This document shows positions 47,625-59,795 of a stretch of DNA of 64,000 nt, piece after piece. The notes beneath the pieces are model-generated. The model was not told the origin of the DNA. It saw only the letters and a list, made by a program, of their open reading frames with translations, and did no database searches. Made by a program: the position numbers and the translations under genes. Source of the DNA: Clarkia xantiana subsp. parviflora (Eukaryota > Streptophyta > Magnoliopsida > Myrtales > Onagraceae); the NCBI GenBank assembly GCA_036873135.1, contig JAPTYO010000007.1:14366763-14430762 (forward strand), read 5' to 3'. Position 1 is the stretch's first letter. The number at the start of each line of letters is the position of its first letter.

Positions 47625-50600
47625 ATGCCTCCGAAAGCCGCCAAATCCAAGGAAGCGCCCGTCGAGAGGCCAATTCTAGGCCGATTCTCTTCCCACCTCA
47701 AGATCGGCATTGTATGTTCTTCTTGTCTCTCCTTTGATTCCTTATGCTTCCAACCTATTCTTTCTTTACTGCGTCCATCGCCTTCCTTGGAGATGTCACC
47801 ATTTTACGTTTGAAGATAAAGAAATTGCTTTATGATCACGATTCTTACTCCGTTTTGCTGGAATTTTGTTTTGATTTGAAAAGTATGTACTAGTCCGGTA
47901 TTTTGGGTGTATCCGTACTCTTGATTTTGAAGGTCTGAGTCTTGGCCGAGATGTATGACTGTATCTTTGAGCTTTCGATCAACTCTATGTTGTAGCTTCT
48001 TTTTTTTTTGCCACATATAGTTGTCAATTTTTTATCAATCGGTTCCAAGGCTGATGCGATTTCTCTTCCTGAATTTTCAGGTTGGATTGCCAAATGTTGG
48101 TAAATCTACCCTCTTCAACACACTCACCAAATTGTCCATACCAGCAGAGAATTTCCCATTTTGCACCATTGAGCCTAATGAGGCCCGAGTTCATATTCCA
48201 GACGAACGGTTTGAATGGCTTTGCCGATTGTACAAACCGAAAAGTGAGGTAAGTCAATTGCATGCTAATTATGTTTGGTTATTAATGTGTTGATAATATA
48301 CCTTTGAAAGAAATTAGCAGTTTTCAAATTGTCCTTTCTTCTTAGTACTTTTTGGACAATTTTGAATGTCTGGTGACATATATGCTTTTAAATGTCCAGT
48401 TACATATATGCTTTTAAATTCTAATACAGGTCTCTGCTTTCTTGGAAATCCATGATATAGCCGGACTAGTCCGCGGTGCTCATCAAGGGCAAGGCTTGGG
48501 CAACAGTTTTCTATCTCATATACGCGCAGTCGATGGGATTTTTCATGTCTTACGTAAGATTCTGTATTTATTGTCCATTATGCTATCTGACTGACATTGT
48601 ATGATTGGATTCTCTAACCTGTCAGATAATAGTGCCACCTTTAGTGTTGATTATTGTACGAGAAATGGAGTGGCAAGTTTGATAGTTATGAAAGCCTGAT
48701 GAAGTTCATTAGTATCCTGTATCTGTATGTTTCAATCTGCTACAAAGTTACCTGTGTGATTTTTGTGTTTGTCATGTGTTGTAGTCATCGATGAAGCCAT
48801 TAATTAGGAAGTCACCTTTTATTGCTTTTCCCTTTACTTGTGAATCTCTTGCGCGGTAAGTGGTAACAGTATTTATTAACTACAGTCATCTGTTTACCTT
48901 TTTTTGCAGGTGCATTTGAAGATCCAGACATAATACATGTTGATGACTCCGTCGATCCTGTTAGAGATTTAGAGGTTATTAGTGCAGAACTGCGGCTGAA
49001 GGTACGGCTTTCTTTATTTGAATGGAATAATTTATGTACTTTAAGTTTTCTTCTCTATAATATTATTATAGATGGATTATATTTGGAGTTTGCCTTAGAG
49101 AATTTCCTGTCTGGTTCATTCAGATACGCTGATCCTATTATATTAGTGTTATTTTTAATAAAAGGTTGAAAACCGCATTAAAAACCTGTCAGCTGTTAAA
49201 ATTTATAAGAGACTTTACTTGATATGGATCAATGGTTTGGTAAATGTGGTGGTTAATAGATACCAACCAATCTATAGTTGGTTATCTTCTGAGATATGTG
49301 TGTTTTGTATTGATGTCGATCCTGGGTTTGACTGATTAATAGTACTCTTTGAGTTAACTATGACACTTCATTTGTGAAGGATCTGGAATTTATGGAGAGG
49401 AAAATTGAGGATATTGAGAAGAGCATGAAAAGGAGCAACGACAAGCAGTTAAAGATAGAGCATGAGCTATGTAAGAAGGTTAGTCTTTTTACATGACTGT
49501 ATCATTTATTTATGAAATCTCTAATAGACTTTCAGTAATGTGTCGGTATTCATTTGCTTCCGATTGCAGGTCAAGGCATGGCTCGAGGATGAAAAGGATG
49601 TGCGTCTGGGTGACTGGAAAGCTGCTGATATCGAAATATTAAATACTTTTCAGTTGCTTTCTGCAAAGCCTGTTGTTTACTTGGTAAGTATTTATCTAAA
49701 GGTTATATGAGTTAGAAAGAAATGACTAAACTATTTTAATAAGAATTGAATACTTATCAGTCTCGAAAATCTTAATCAGAATGGTGAAAAATTAACTTTC
49801 AAACTGATCTTAATTATCTTGTCTAAAAGCATTCAGTAGTAGTAGAGTTACCTGCTTTGTACGTTAAAAACCACAATTTATGCAACAACCTTGAGGAATC
49901 ATGTAAAAACTTACTGAAAACCATGTGTCATCTGAATATTTGCTTAAGAGCATCGGTTAATCAGTAAAAGTCCTTTTATTGGAAGGAAAGGTGTAAAACA
50001 GCTCAGGTTTAATTTCTACCGAGTACTGCATGCATACAACCTTATAGGTTCCACTTTTACTATATATCAATGATTGGCTTTTTATATATTTTATCTTTGC
50101 TCAACTGTAGTGGGGTGGAGATGAGCTTGAATCCTGATCCTGGCTTCATATTAAATATAAACATGCACCCTACAAATTAAATTATTATGCAATCTAACAA
50201 TTTAAGCACTTGTACATATTTTGCATTTAAGCAAATCTTCTTCATTTTAGTCAAAAGTTTTCACCAGCATTTACTATGTTTTACATGTCGTTTTAAATCT
50301 GACGTGGGTAGGTTAACATGAATGAGAGAGACTACCAAAGAAAGAAGAACAAATTTTTACCGAAGATTCATGCTTGGTATGCCCCTGGCCTTTTGACTTA
50401 TGATTATTTCACATGCTTTTCTCTCTCTCACGTACACATGAGGAATTGGAATATGTTTCTTCCTTTGCATTTTAGTGATCCTTCTGTTGTCATGTCAAAA
50501 TTAATGTAGTGTCTCTTCATTCTCCAGGGTTCAGGATCATGGTGGGGAGCCAATTATTCCCTTTAGTTGTGCTTTAGAGAGAAATCTTGCGGATTTGCCA

Positions 50601-51976
50601 GCAGACGAGGCAGCAAAGTATTGTGAGGAAAACAAGGTACAAAGGTAAGTTTTTTTATCTCGTCCTTAAAACCATCCACCTTTAGCAAACAGCATCTCCT
50701 AATCTCAATTGTTAGTGTTGACGATATTTCCATTATAATATAGGATACCTTCTGAAAGAGATATTAACAGCTTACTCTATCAAGTTGCTGGTGATGGTAT
50801 AGTTATTTAACACAAATGGTCTGGATTATTTTTTATGTATATGTGGTTAATATTTTGAGCAGAGGCATTTACTTGCATTTTTTGTGTTTAGGTAAGGTTG
50901 GGTTTTTTTGTGTCTCTGCTTCGTATGTAAATATAGCTTATTCCATTGTTGATCTGCTCTCTTTGTATCTGTATGTATATGTGTTCTGATGCTTAAGAGA
51001 TTAGAAGTAATGAATATGAAATGCCTCTCCTTTTGGCTTCAAGAACCTGAGGTTCCAAAAGGATCGATTTGTTGACGGCTAAGTTCTGGAGGCATATATT
51101 CATCTCTCCTAAAAACATAAGGCTTCAGTATATTTATCAGGCTCCCATCTAGTCATTTTTGAGTTCTTCGGTTTGATATGCTAAGGGCATTACTATTCTG
51201 ATACGTGCATGCAGTGCACTTCCGAAGATAATAAAGACGGGATTTTCTGCAATTAATCTGATATATTTTTTCACGGCGGGTCCTGATGAGGTGAGCTATA
51301 TATATCCTCTCCTCCATCTAGGATCTGCATCCTTTCTTTTGCATCAGTTCATTTTGACATTGGAGTCAGTTTGTTAATATTATTTTTGTGTCATCTGTAA
51401 TAGATTAACAAAGCTTAAGCCGTAATAATATCGGTTACAGAACGTATCTCTTTGGTGAAGAAAGTAATAACATATAATATAACTATGAAATGTGTAGGTG
51501 AAATGCTGGCAAATCAGAAGGCAGACGAAGGCTCCTCAAGCTGCAGGAACCATTCATACTGATTTTGAGAAGGGATTCATTTGTGCTGAAGTAATTAATT
51601 ATTATTATTAACCAAAAAACAGTGTTGTTGTAATGATGTTTGATATCTAGGTAAAAGCATGACTGTCTGGGATGTATTGTAGAAATTGATTTGATTATCA
51701 TCATATGGTGCAGGTAATGAAATTTGAGGATCTGAAAGAACTGGGGAGTGAAGCAGCTGCAAAGGTATGTAATGTTTATTGCAAGAATAAGTTGGCTTCA
51801 TCCAAGCCTTTCTGTTTATGGGTGTTGGGTTTGGTTTGGGAAGATTGAAGTAATAGTGGGTTTGTTATGTGCAGGCAGCAGGGAAGTATAGACAGGAAGG
51901 GAAGACATATGTGGTGCAAGATGGAGATATTATCTTTTTCAAATTCAATGTTTCTGGGGGTGGCGCCAAGAAGTGA
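47625..51976 (+). CDS. OLA1: Obg-like ATPase 1 (YchF family)
   Basis: Cytosolic P-loop NTPase of the TRAFAC class that prefers ATP to GTP; in plants linked to translation and stress. Twelve exons: 47625-47711, 48081-48248, 48430-48553, 48910-49001, 49380-49478, 49570-49683, 50312-50376, 50528-50644, 51215-51290, 51498-51590, 51714-51764, 51875-51976; 395 aa. G1 [13 protein letters not shown]2 region [14 protein letters not shown]3 [17 protein letters not shown], and NMNE at the G4 position in place of NKxD, which explains the ATP preference. A coiled coil ([18 protein letters not shown]) and a TGS domain ([31 protein letters not shown]) follow. It ends with [10 protein letters not shown]. Confidence 0.97.
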
Positions 51977-52362
51977 ACTAACTCAAGTGTTGTAAGTTGG
52001 GATACAATGTAATAAATAATTATTCATGCTCATCATCTAAACTTAGGCTTGTGGCTAACAATAGTAGCTAGAACAAGTCTTTAAATTACATATTATTGTA
52101 GTAAGCACAGTATCATCATATTAGTACCAGTACAAAGGTCACGCAAATAATAGAATTTGATATCAGTCTGTTTGATCATTTCCATGAAGCACATGGTTTT
52201 TTGACCAAACGAATGTTAGAACTGTTGTAACACAACATTCTATCGTGTATGTAGAAACTCTAAAAGTCTTCGAACCCAAACTGCATGTTTAGCACATTTA
52301 ATGGCTGCTATGAATTCAGCCTATGTATTAGATAAAGTCACTAATTTTTTGTTTTTTTTTTT

Positions 52363-53133
52363 GGGTTAAGAACCTATGAAAGGTCTGAACTATCACCCAT
52401 GTTAACGGGAGAGGTCTGAAATTTAAAAAGTTAATATCAGAGATCTGAAATTTCAATTTTGTTGATTTGAGGTTTTCCGTCCATTTTTAGGGTTAAATTT
52501 AACAGAATTGTGTGAAATGACATTTTTGCCCCTTTAATATTTTATTTTATTTAATATCTTATTTAAGCAAATGTGAAATGACAATTTTACCCCTAAAGTC
52601 AAATTAAAACCACCCAACTCCGGCCACCACCACCCGACTCCGGCCACCACCACCCGACTCCGGCGACCACCACCTCGACTCCGACGACCACCACCTCGGC
52701 TCCGGCGACCCAACTCCGGCCACCACCTCGGCCAAAAAGCTCCGATCGGAGCCAAAAAGCTCCGATCGGAGCCAAAAAGCTCCGATTGGGCCCAATCGGA
52801 GCCTTGGTGGTGGTCGCCGGAGTACGGTGGTGGTCGCCGGAGTACGATTGGTGGTCGCCGGAGTACCGTGGTGGCTTCAAGGGCATTTTGGTCTTTTCAC
52901 TCCAAGCATGTGAGGGGCACACTTGATATAAGGGCATTTTTGGAAATTTATTTTATTTCCGGTCACATGCCAAGCATGTGACCAACTTCCATTAGTTTTA
53001 ACGGAAAAAACTAACGGAGACCGCTGTTATAAAAAAAAACTGAAATTTCAGACCTCCGTTATTTACTTTTTAAATTTCAGACCTCTCCCGTTAACATGGG
53101 TGATAGTTCAGACCTTTCATAGGTTCTTAACCT
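52363..53133. mobile_element. foldback Mutator-like element M6 with GC-rich core
   Basis: GGGTTAAGAACCTATGAAAGG and its inverse CCTTTCATAGGTTCTTAACC bound about 771 bp. The target is poly-T on both sides, so the 9-bp duplication cannot be placed exactly. The core 52610-52880 holds GC-rich units (CTCCGGCCACCACCACCC, AAAGCTCCGATCGGAGCC), like element M2. Arms contain GGTCTGAAATT words. Confidence 0.82.
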
Positions 53134-53723
53134 TTTTTTTTTTTGCTTCTGTGACAACTAAGAGATTGTTGTTCCTGCTAGTACAAAGGCATAACCACTT
53201 GTGCTCTTCATATCATCTCTTTCAGTAGCATAATCAATGTCTGTGAATGTTATTCAGTCACCCACTTAAACCTTAAACCATAGTTTCTTGTGCCTTGAAG
53301 ATACCTTAGAATCCTCATACAAGTTAGAAGATGATTAACTTTAGGATTCTCCATGATTCGAGCCACTAAACTTAATGCAAATTGCAATCTGGTCTTAAAA
53401 TTATAGAATACATTAGACTGCCTACAAGCTATATCAATCATATCATTTGTGTCTGACTTCACTAACTTACAATTAGTCTTTACTGGGGTTCTAACTGCAT
53501 TACAATCTATCATATGAAACTTCTGAATCACCTCATGAATATATTTCTTTTGACTGATTAATATTTCTTTTGCAACCCTAAACTCTAACCTCAAAAAGTT
53601 ATGAAGTAATCTCATATTATTCAGTTCAAATTCACTCATCATTGCCTTTTAAAAGACTCAAGTAAGAGACTGCAATTCCTTGTGTATACCAAGTCATCAA
53701 CATAGACACAAACAAGTAGGGGT

Positions 53724-54714
53724 GTAAACAAGTCAAACTACTCGTGAGCTACTCGAGATCGGCTCGGTCGATATTCGAATTCGACTCGCTAAATTTCGAG
53801 TCGAGCTCGAGTCGAGCTTTTTCTGATACCGAGTCGAGTTCGAGTTCACTGGTACTCGACTCGAGAGGCTCACGAGCCTAATAGAGCTTTTTTGTTTTGC
53901 CTATTCTAGTCGATTTCAAGCTTGAGTTCGAGTTTTTCGAGCTTTATGTAATAATATTATATATGTATATATTGAGTTCAAGTCGAGTTCGAGCAAAAGT
54001 CCTAATCGAGTCGAGTTTGAGTTCGATTTAAGGTGCACAATTTATAATTTAATTAAGGGTTAACAGGTCTTTTGGTCCATGATGTTCAACTACTTTTGAG
54101 TTTTGGTCCATAATGTTTCTTTTTGCCTAGTTTTGGTACCGTATGTTTGCAGATTTTTCTAGTTTTGTTCAAACCATTACATTCCGTTCATTTTTTCCGT
54201 TAAGTGACATGTGCAAGTCACGTGATCCACCCTAAACTTTCAATTTTGTTCAAATTTGGAGGAATTTACCCCATGAACTAGGTTTAGGGTGTCAATTCCC
54301 CCAAATTTGCCCCATTAAACCTAGTTCAATTCGCCCAAATTTGAACAAAATTGAAAGTTTATGGTGGATCACGTGACTTGCACATGTCACTTAACGGAAA
54401 AAATGGACTGAATGTAACGATCGGACCAAAACTAGAAAAATCTGCAAACATATGGTACCAAAACTAGGCAAAAAAGCATCATGGACCAAAATCCAAAAGT
54501 GGTCAAACATCATAGACCAAAAGACATGTTAACGCTTTAATTAAACAAAATTTAACTTTATGGAGCCGAGTCGAGCCGAGCTCGAACTCGCCGAGTATTG
54601 AGTTGAGTCGAGTTCGAGCTTGAAAAATTAAGGCTTGGTCGAGTTTGAACTCGAGTAAACTGAGTCGAGTCGAGCTTGTCAGATACTCGGCTCGACTCGT
54701 CTCGTTTACAGCCC
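53724..54714. mobile_element. hAT-like element, copy D, inside Copia and split by M4
   Basis: Ends TAGGGGTGTAAACAAGTC and the inverse of TAGGGCTGTAAACGAG. The flanks CAAACAAG and CACACAAG give an 8-bp duplication with one mismatch. It is in the opposite orientation to copy A and carries M4 in the middle. Removing it restores Copia RT continuity on both sides only approximately. Confidence 0.75.
54057..54535. mobile_element. foldback Mutator-like element M4
   Basis: A 479-bp near-palindrome: GGGTTAACAGGTCTTTTGGTC against GACCAAAAGACATGTTAACGC. Perfect 9-bp duplication TTTAATTAA (54048-54056, 54536-54544). Arms contain CCGTTAAGTGACATGTGCA and AGTCACGTGATCC with inverses. Inserted inside hAT copy D. 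Confidence 0.86.
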
Positions 54715-56544
54715 TACACACAAGTAAAAACTTGACATCGAAAGATCTCATGAACAATGTATGTTCATATGGACGCTTGATGAAACTTGTTTGAAAAAAT
54801 ATTTTTTCAATCGATGGTACGAAGCACGAGGTGCTTGGCATTCAAAGATTTTTTGAGTTTTAAACTTTGTTCATGCTCTTTAACCACAAAAATAAGTGGC
54901 TGATATAAACTTCCTCTTCTAAGTGTCCATAAAAAAATGTAGATTTAACATCGAGTTGATGAAATGACCATCTATGTTGTGCTGCTACAGCAATCACTAT
55001 CCTTATAGCGTCTAACCTGACCACTGGGGGAAAAAATCTTAGTTTCATTAACCATAAACTCCTACTTATACCCTTTGGCCACTAGCCTAGCCTTACACTT
55101 GTCAATCTATCTATTATCCTTAAGTTTGGTTTTATAAACCCACTTAAATTCGATGGTTTTGTGACCTATCGGTAAATCGACCAAATCTCATATATGATTT
55201 TTCACGATGGAGTTCATCTATGTTTCAATAGTCTTTACCCACTTCTGGTCTTTGCTAGCCTCTAAGTAATTGACTAGATCACAATCAGCAAATAGACAAA
55301 TAAAACGAAGCGTTTTTATGAACGAGAATTAATTTGACCTCATACTCATCCCAGTATCTTGGTCTCTTGACTGCTCTTTTATTTCTAGTGGTGGAACTCT
55401 AAAAAACATCTACTGGGTGAGACTCATGTCTTGCTGCTGAAGGGAAGGGTTCATAGTCCACTTGTTATTCTTCAATTTCCCCACTGATCTAGTTGAGTAT
55501 CAAGAATGACCTCAGTATCTTCCTGAATATTTATAAGTCCATTCTATAAATTATCACCATTCAGATGATGTACTTCAACTTCATCATAAGTGCCATCACA
55601 AAATAGCCGTAGAATCTTCTTCTTCTTGAAATTGTCCAATCTCAACACTTGGACTCATCAAATTTCACATCACAGCAATGATCATCTTTGTTACTGGATT
55701 ATACATCTTATAGGCCTTAGCATCTTGGCTCAAACCCAGGAAAATACACTTCTCATACTAGCCTCATAAGGTGTCTTTCCCTTAACTGAGAAACTGAGAC
55801 ATCGATTAGGATTGTGAAAACTCCACAAGACCGCCTCGTGCCAGAACCTTTTAGGCACATTCCTTGCAAACAACATACTTCTTATCATGCTTTCAATTGT
55901 CATATTTTTCGTTTCTGCAACACCATTTTGATGAGGGGTAAATGGTGATGTATTTCTTGAATAATACTATGAGCTTTGCAGTAACTATCAAACTCCTTGT
56001 TGTAAAATTCTTCACCCTTTTATGTTCTCAACAACATTATTATTTTACCTGTCTCATTCTCAATTGAAGTCTTGAAAATTTTAAACTTTTTTAATGCCTC
56101 ATACTTCTCACTAATCACTGTCACCCAAGCTTTTCTGGTATAATCATCAATAAAAGATATGAAATACATCTTCCTGCCATTAGTTGTGTGACATATAGGA
56201 CCACATATGTCATTGTGGATCAACTGCAGTTGATCTTTGGCCCTACAGGTCTATCCCTTAGGAGATGAGACTCTGTCATGTTTGCCAATGACACAGTCTT
56301 CACACAAGTCATGCTTGACTTCAATGGGTCGCAGACGTTCACCATGTGGTATCGACTCAAGGTGTTTAAATGACCAAACTGATAGTTCCATAATCAGAAT
56401 TGCTCCCATTTTTTCTCAGCACTGGCTAGACTAACCTACAAGGTATCAACCTCCAAGGGAAACAATCTATTACTACTCATAGGAATAACCATTATATATC
56501 ATTTTTTTTTCTCTTCAATGATTTCATATTTTTCTTTGTCAAAA

Positions 56545-57333
56545 TGGATTAAGCACCTTTTCATACCACTTCTTTGCACAGAATCCACTTTTGGTACCAC
56601 TTCTATTTTTTTGTATACTTTTGGTACCAATGTTTTCAACTTTGTATCCTTTTGGTACCAATGTTAACTTTCCGTCCAAATTGGCCGTTAAGTGGCATGT
56701 GCCATGCACGTGACCGCCCTAAACTTTTGAATTTGTTTCAATTTAGTCCATCTAATGCATCCCTAACTTTTAATTTGTTCAATTTAGCCCTAAAATTTCC
56801 AAATCGAACCCTTAACCCATATTGACCTAGCCGGACCTAGCCTAGGGCTAGATCCGACCCTGGGTCGGGTTCGCCTGGGTCAGGCGACCCTGGGCCGGGG
56901 TCGCCTGTGTCCGGCGAACCCAACCCAGGGTCGGACCTAGCCCTAGGCTAGGTCCGGCTGGGTCAATTGGGACCTAGCCCCAATTGAACCCAATTGGGGC
57001 TAGGTCCCAATTGGCCTAGCCGGACCTAGCCCTAGGCTAGGTTCGGCTAGGTCAATTTGGGTCATGGGTTCGATTTGGAAATTTTAGGGTTAAATTGAAC
57101 AAATTAAAAGTTAGGGATGCATTAGATGGACTAAATTGAAACAAATTCAAAAGTTTAGGGCGGTCACGTGCATGGCACATGACACTTAACGACCAATTTG
57201 GACGGAAAGTTAACGGTGGTACCAAAAGGATACAAAGTTGAAAACATAGGTACCAAAAGTATACAAAAAAAATAGAAGTGGTACCAAAAGTGGATTCTGT
57301 GCAAAGAAGTGGTATGAAAAGGTACTTAATCCC
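56545..57333. mobile_element. foldback Mutator-like element M5
   Basis: 789 bp. The arms are close to those of M3 (CTTCTTTGCACAGAATCC, TTTTGGTACC, CATGCACGTGACCGCCC). Perfect 9-bp duplication TTGTCAAAA (56536-56544, 57334-57342); the first base of the left end is T, not G. The core (56820-57060) is extra palindromic DNA made of CTAGCC/GGCTAG, GGTCGG and AATTGGG words. It is inserted in the Copia remnant. Confidence 0.87.
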
Positions 57334-57700
57334 TTGTCAAAATAAAAAATTCCCAGTAGCAACTAACCTACACTTAATAGGTTTGTTCTTAAATCTAGAA
57401 TAAAGAAGACATCATAAATGGTTTCAATAAACCCATTCAAGAATTTTAACTTTATATTACATCTTCATTGAACACGTACTAATGAATCGTATCCAAAAGC
57501 AACTTTTGATTTGTAATTTCTCATCTAAATTAGGAAAAACTTATTTACAACTACTCATATGATTGTTGTAACCTGTATCAATGAACAACACATCTATTGA
57601 TGTAAGTTCATGTTGGAAAATATTGCACGTATAAAGAGAATTTTCTAGATCAAACGAACGAATGATTTTTAACTGAGTTCTGTGCAGATCACGGCCACCT

Positions 57701-58152
57701 TAAGAAAATTTTACCCCCTCACCGACTCATCAGTTGTGCTAGAGGATAATAATGAGCGATTGACTCCCATAATAAAATGGCATTCCAGTGACGAGTTAGC
57801 ACGAAGCCCCCACCAGTCGAACAGAACCTCCTGAATATCTTACAATTACTTGAAGCTTCCCACCACTAAAGCAGGTTTTACGGTCAAATACGACTTAGAA
57901 AGCTGACGACGTCAATTAAGAGAAAGAAAGACCGGAATAGTAAAATGTGCATAAAACTCTCATGATTCATTCCATTCCATCTATACTCCAATTACAATTA
58001 ATACAAGCATTCCAAAAAGAAACATAACATAATCACAAAGCTTAATCATCTTACAATGGACCACACAAAACCTTGTTAATTTCTCCCATAATCAATAAAC
58101 AATGGTGAATATAACAAATGTCAGACGGACCCGACCAAATAAAATGAAAGGA
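57701..58152. other. 3' flank of beta-tubulin
   Basis: Beta-tubulin 3' UTR probably reaches to about 57950; the rest is unassigned. Confidence 0.45.
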
Positions 58153-59795
58153 TCAAGCATCTTCTTCTTCCTCTTCGTACTCGTCCTCATCGACAGTTGC
58201 ATCCTGGTATTGCTGATACTCGGCCACCAAATCGTTCATGTTGCTTTCTGCCTCCGTGAACTCCATCTCATCCATCCCTTCAGCAGTATACCAATGCAGG
58301 AAAGCCTTGCGTCTGAACATAGCTGTGAATTGCTCACTTACCCTCCTGAACATCTCCTGAATCGATGTCGAGTTCCCCATAAATGTGGACGCCATTTTCA
58401 ATCCCTTGGGTGGGATATCACAAACACTCGACTTTACATTGTTGGGAATCCACTCCACAAAGTAGGATGAGTTCTTGTTCTGGACATTGATCATCTGCTC
58501 ATCAACTTCTTTAGTGCTCATTTTGCCCCGGAACATGGCCGAGGCAGTGAGGTACCGACCATGACGCGGGTCAGCTGCACACATCATGTTCTTGGCGTCC
58601 CACATTTGCTGGGTTAGTTCAGGGACGCTTAGGGCGCGGTACTGTTGGGATCCCCTAGAGGTTAAGGGCGCGAAACCAACCATAAAGAAATGCAGACGTG
58701 GGAAAGGGATTAGATTGACTGCTAGTTTCCGAAGATCGGAGTTCAACTGTCCAGGGAATCGTAGACAGCAAGTTACTCCACTCATGGTTCCAGATATGAG
58801 GTGGTTTAAGTCACCAACTGAATCAACAAACAGAAGCCATACATATATAATTCATTCTGTTATATCTGCAAAAATGGTATGACTGAAGAATTAAGGATTT
58901 GAGAGCAGCTAATAATTACAAGTTGGTGTGGTAAGCTTCAATGTGCGGAAGCAGATGTCGTAAAGAGCCTCATTGTCAAGCACCATACATTCATCACCAT
59001 TCTCGACGAGCTGATGAACAGAGAGGGTGGCGTTGTATGGCTCAACAACAGTGTCGGAAACCTTAGGGGAAGGGAAGACGGAGAAGGTCAACATCATTCG
59101 ATCTGGATACTCCTCCCTAATCTTAGAAATTAGGAGGGTTCCCATCCCAGATCCGGTTCCACCTCCCAAAGAATGGCAAACTTGAAATCCTGCATGCTCA
59201 CAATCCGTCCAGATTCATTAGCATCCATCCATGGAGATAACAAATTGTTTGAAGAAATAAACATCAAATCGTCAATTAATTAAGCTAGGTATACAGAAAA
59301 AATGTCACCAACAAACGGCGCTTGAAATTGACAAATGCCTTGCAACGAAAACGAGAAATTAGGTGAATGCTGATGATGAAACGGAAAGAAGTTTTAATTA
59401 CCTTGCATGCAATCACAATTCTCGGCTTCCTTTCTGACAACGTCGAGAACGGAATCAATCAACTCAGCGCCCTCCGTGTAATGTCCCTTGGCCCAGTTGT
59501 TACCCGCGCCAGACTGGCCGAAAACGAAGTTATCAGGACGGAAGATCTGGCCAAAAGGCCCCGATCTGACGGAATCCATGGTCCCAGGCTCCAAATCCAT
59601 GAGGACGCCGCGTGGAACATACCTGCCTTCGCTAGCTTCGTTGTAATAGACATTGATGCGCTCTAGCTGGAGATCGGAGTCACCGTTGTACTTGCCGGTT
59701 TGATCGATGCCGTGCTCGTCGCAGATGACTTCCCAGAACTTGGCGCCGATCTGGTTGCCGCATTGGCCGCCCTGTATGTGAAGGATTTCTCTCAT
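58153..59795 (-). CDS. TUBB: beta-tubulin
   Basis: Subunit of microtubules, pairing with alpha-tubulin and binding GTP at the exchangeable site. Exons 59795-59402, 59189-58920, 58817-58153; 442 aa, usual length. It begins with the MREI tetrapeptide that governs co-translational mRNA decay in the family. Motifs: [41 protein letters not shown], the GTP-binding [39 protein letters not shown] and an acidic tail [12 protein letters not shown]. The two introns sit at sites usual for plant beta-tubulins. The isotype number cannot be fixed from the sequence. Confidence 0.98.

Larger units (their letters stand above)
53150..57700 (-). mobile_element. Ty1/Copia retrotransposon remnant, broken by later insertions
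   Basis: On the minus strand, in Copia order: a protease-like trace near 57600-57540 (a DTG with NNHM), integrase around 56223-56020 (GPICHTTNGRKMYFISFIDD), reverse transcriptase 55048-54860 (IAVAAQHRWSFHQLDVKSTF) and 54841-54720, and the end of RT plus RNase H side 53642-53250 (KKYIHEVIQKF, RILRYLQGTRNYG). Stops and frameshifts interrupt all parts. LTRs, primer site and polypurine tract were not found. Two other elements sit inside (53724-54714 and 56545-57333). Confidence 0.85.

Noticed and set aside
52534..52937. Gly/Arg/Trp-rich frames
   Set aside because: Same explanation within element M6.
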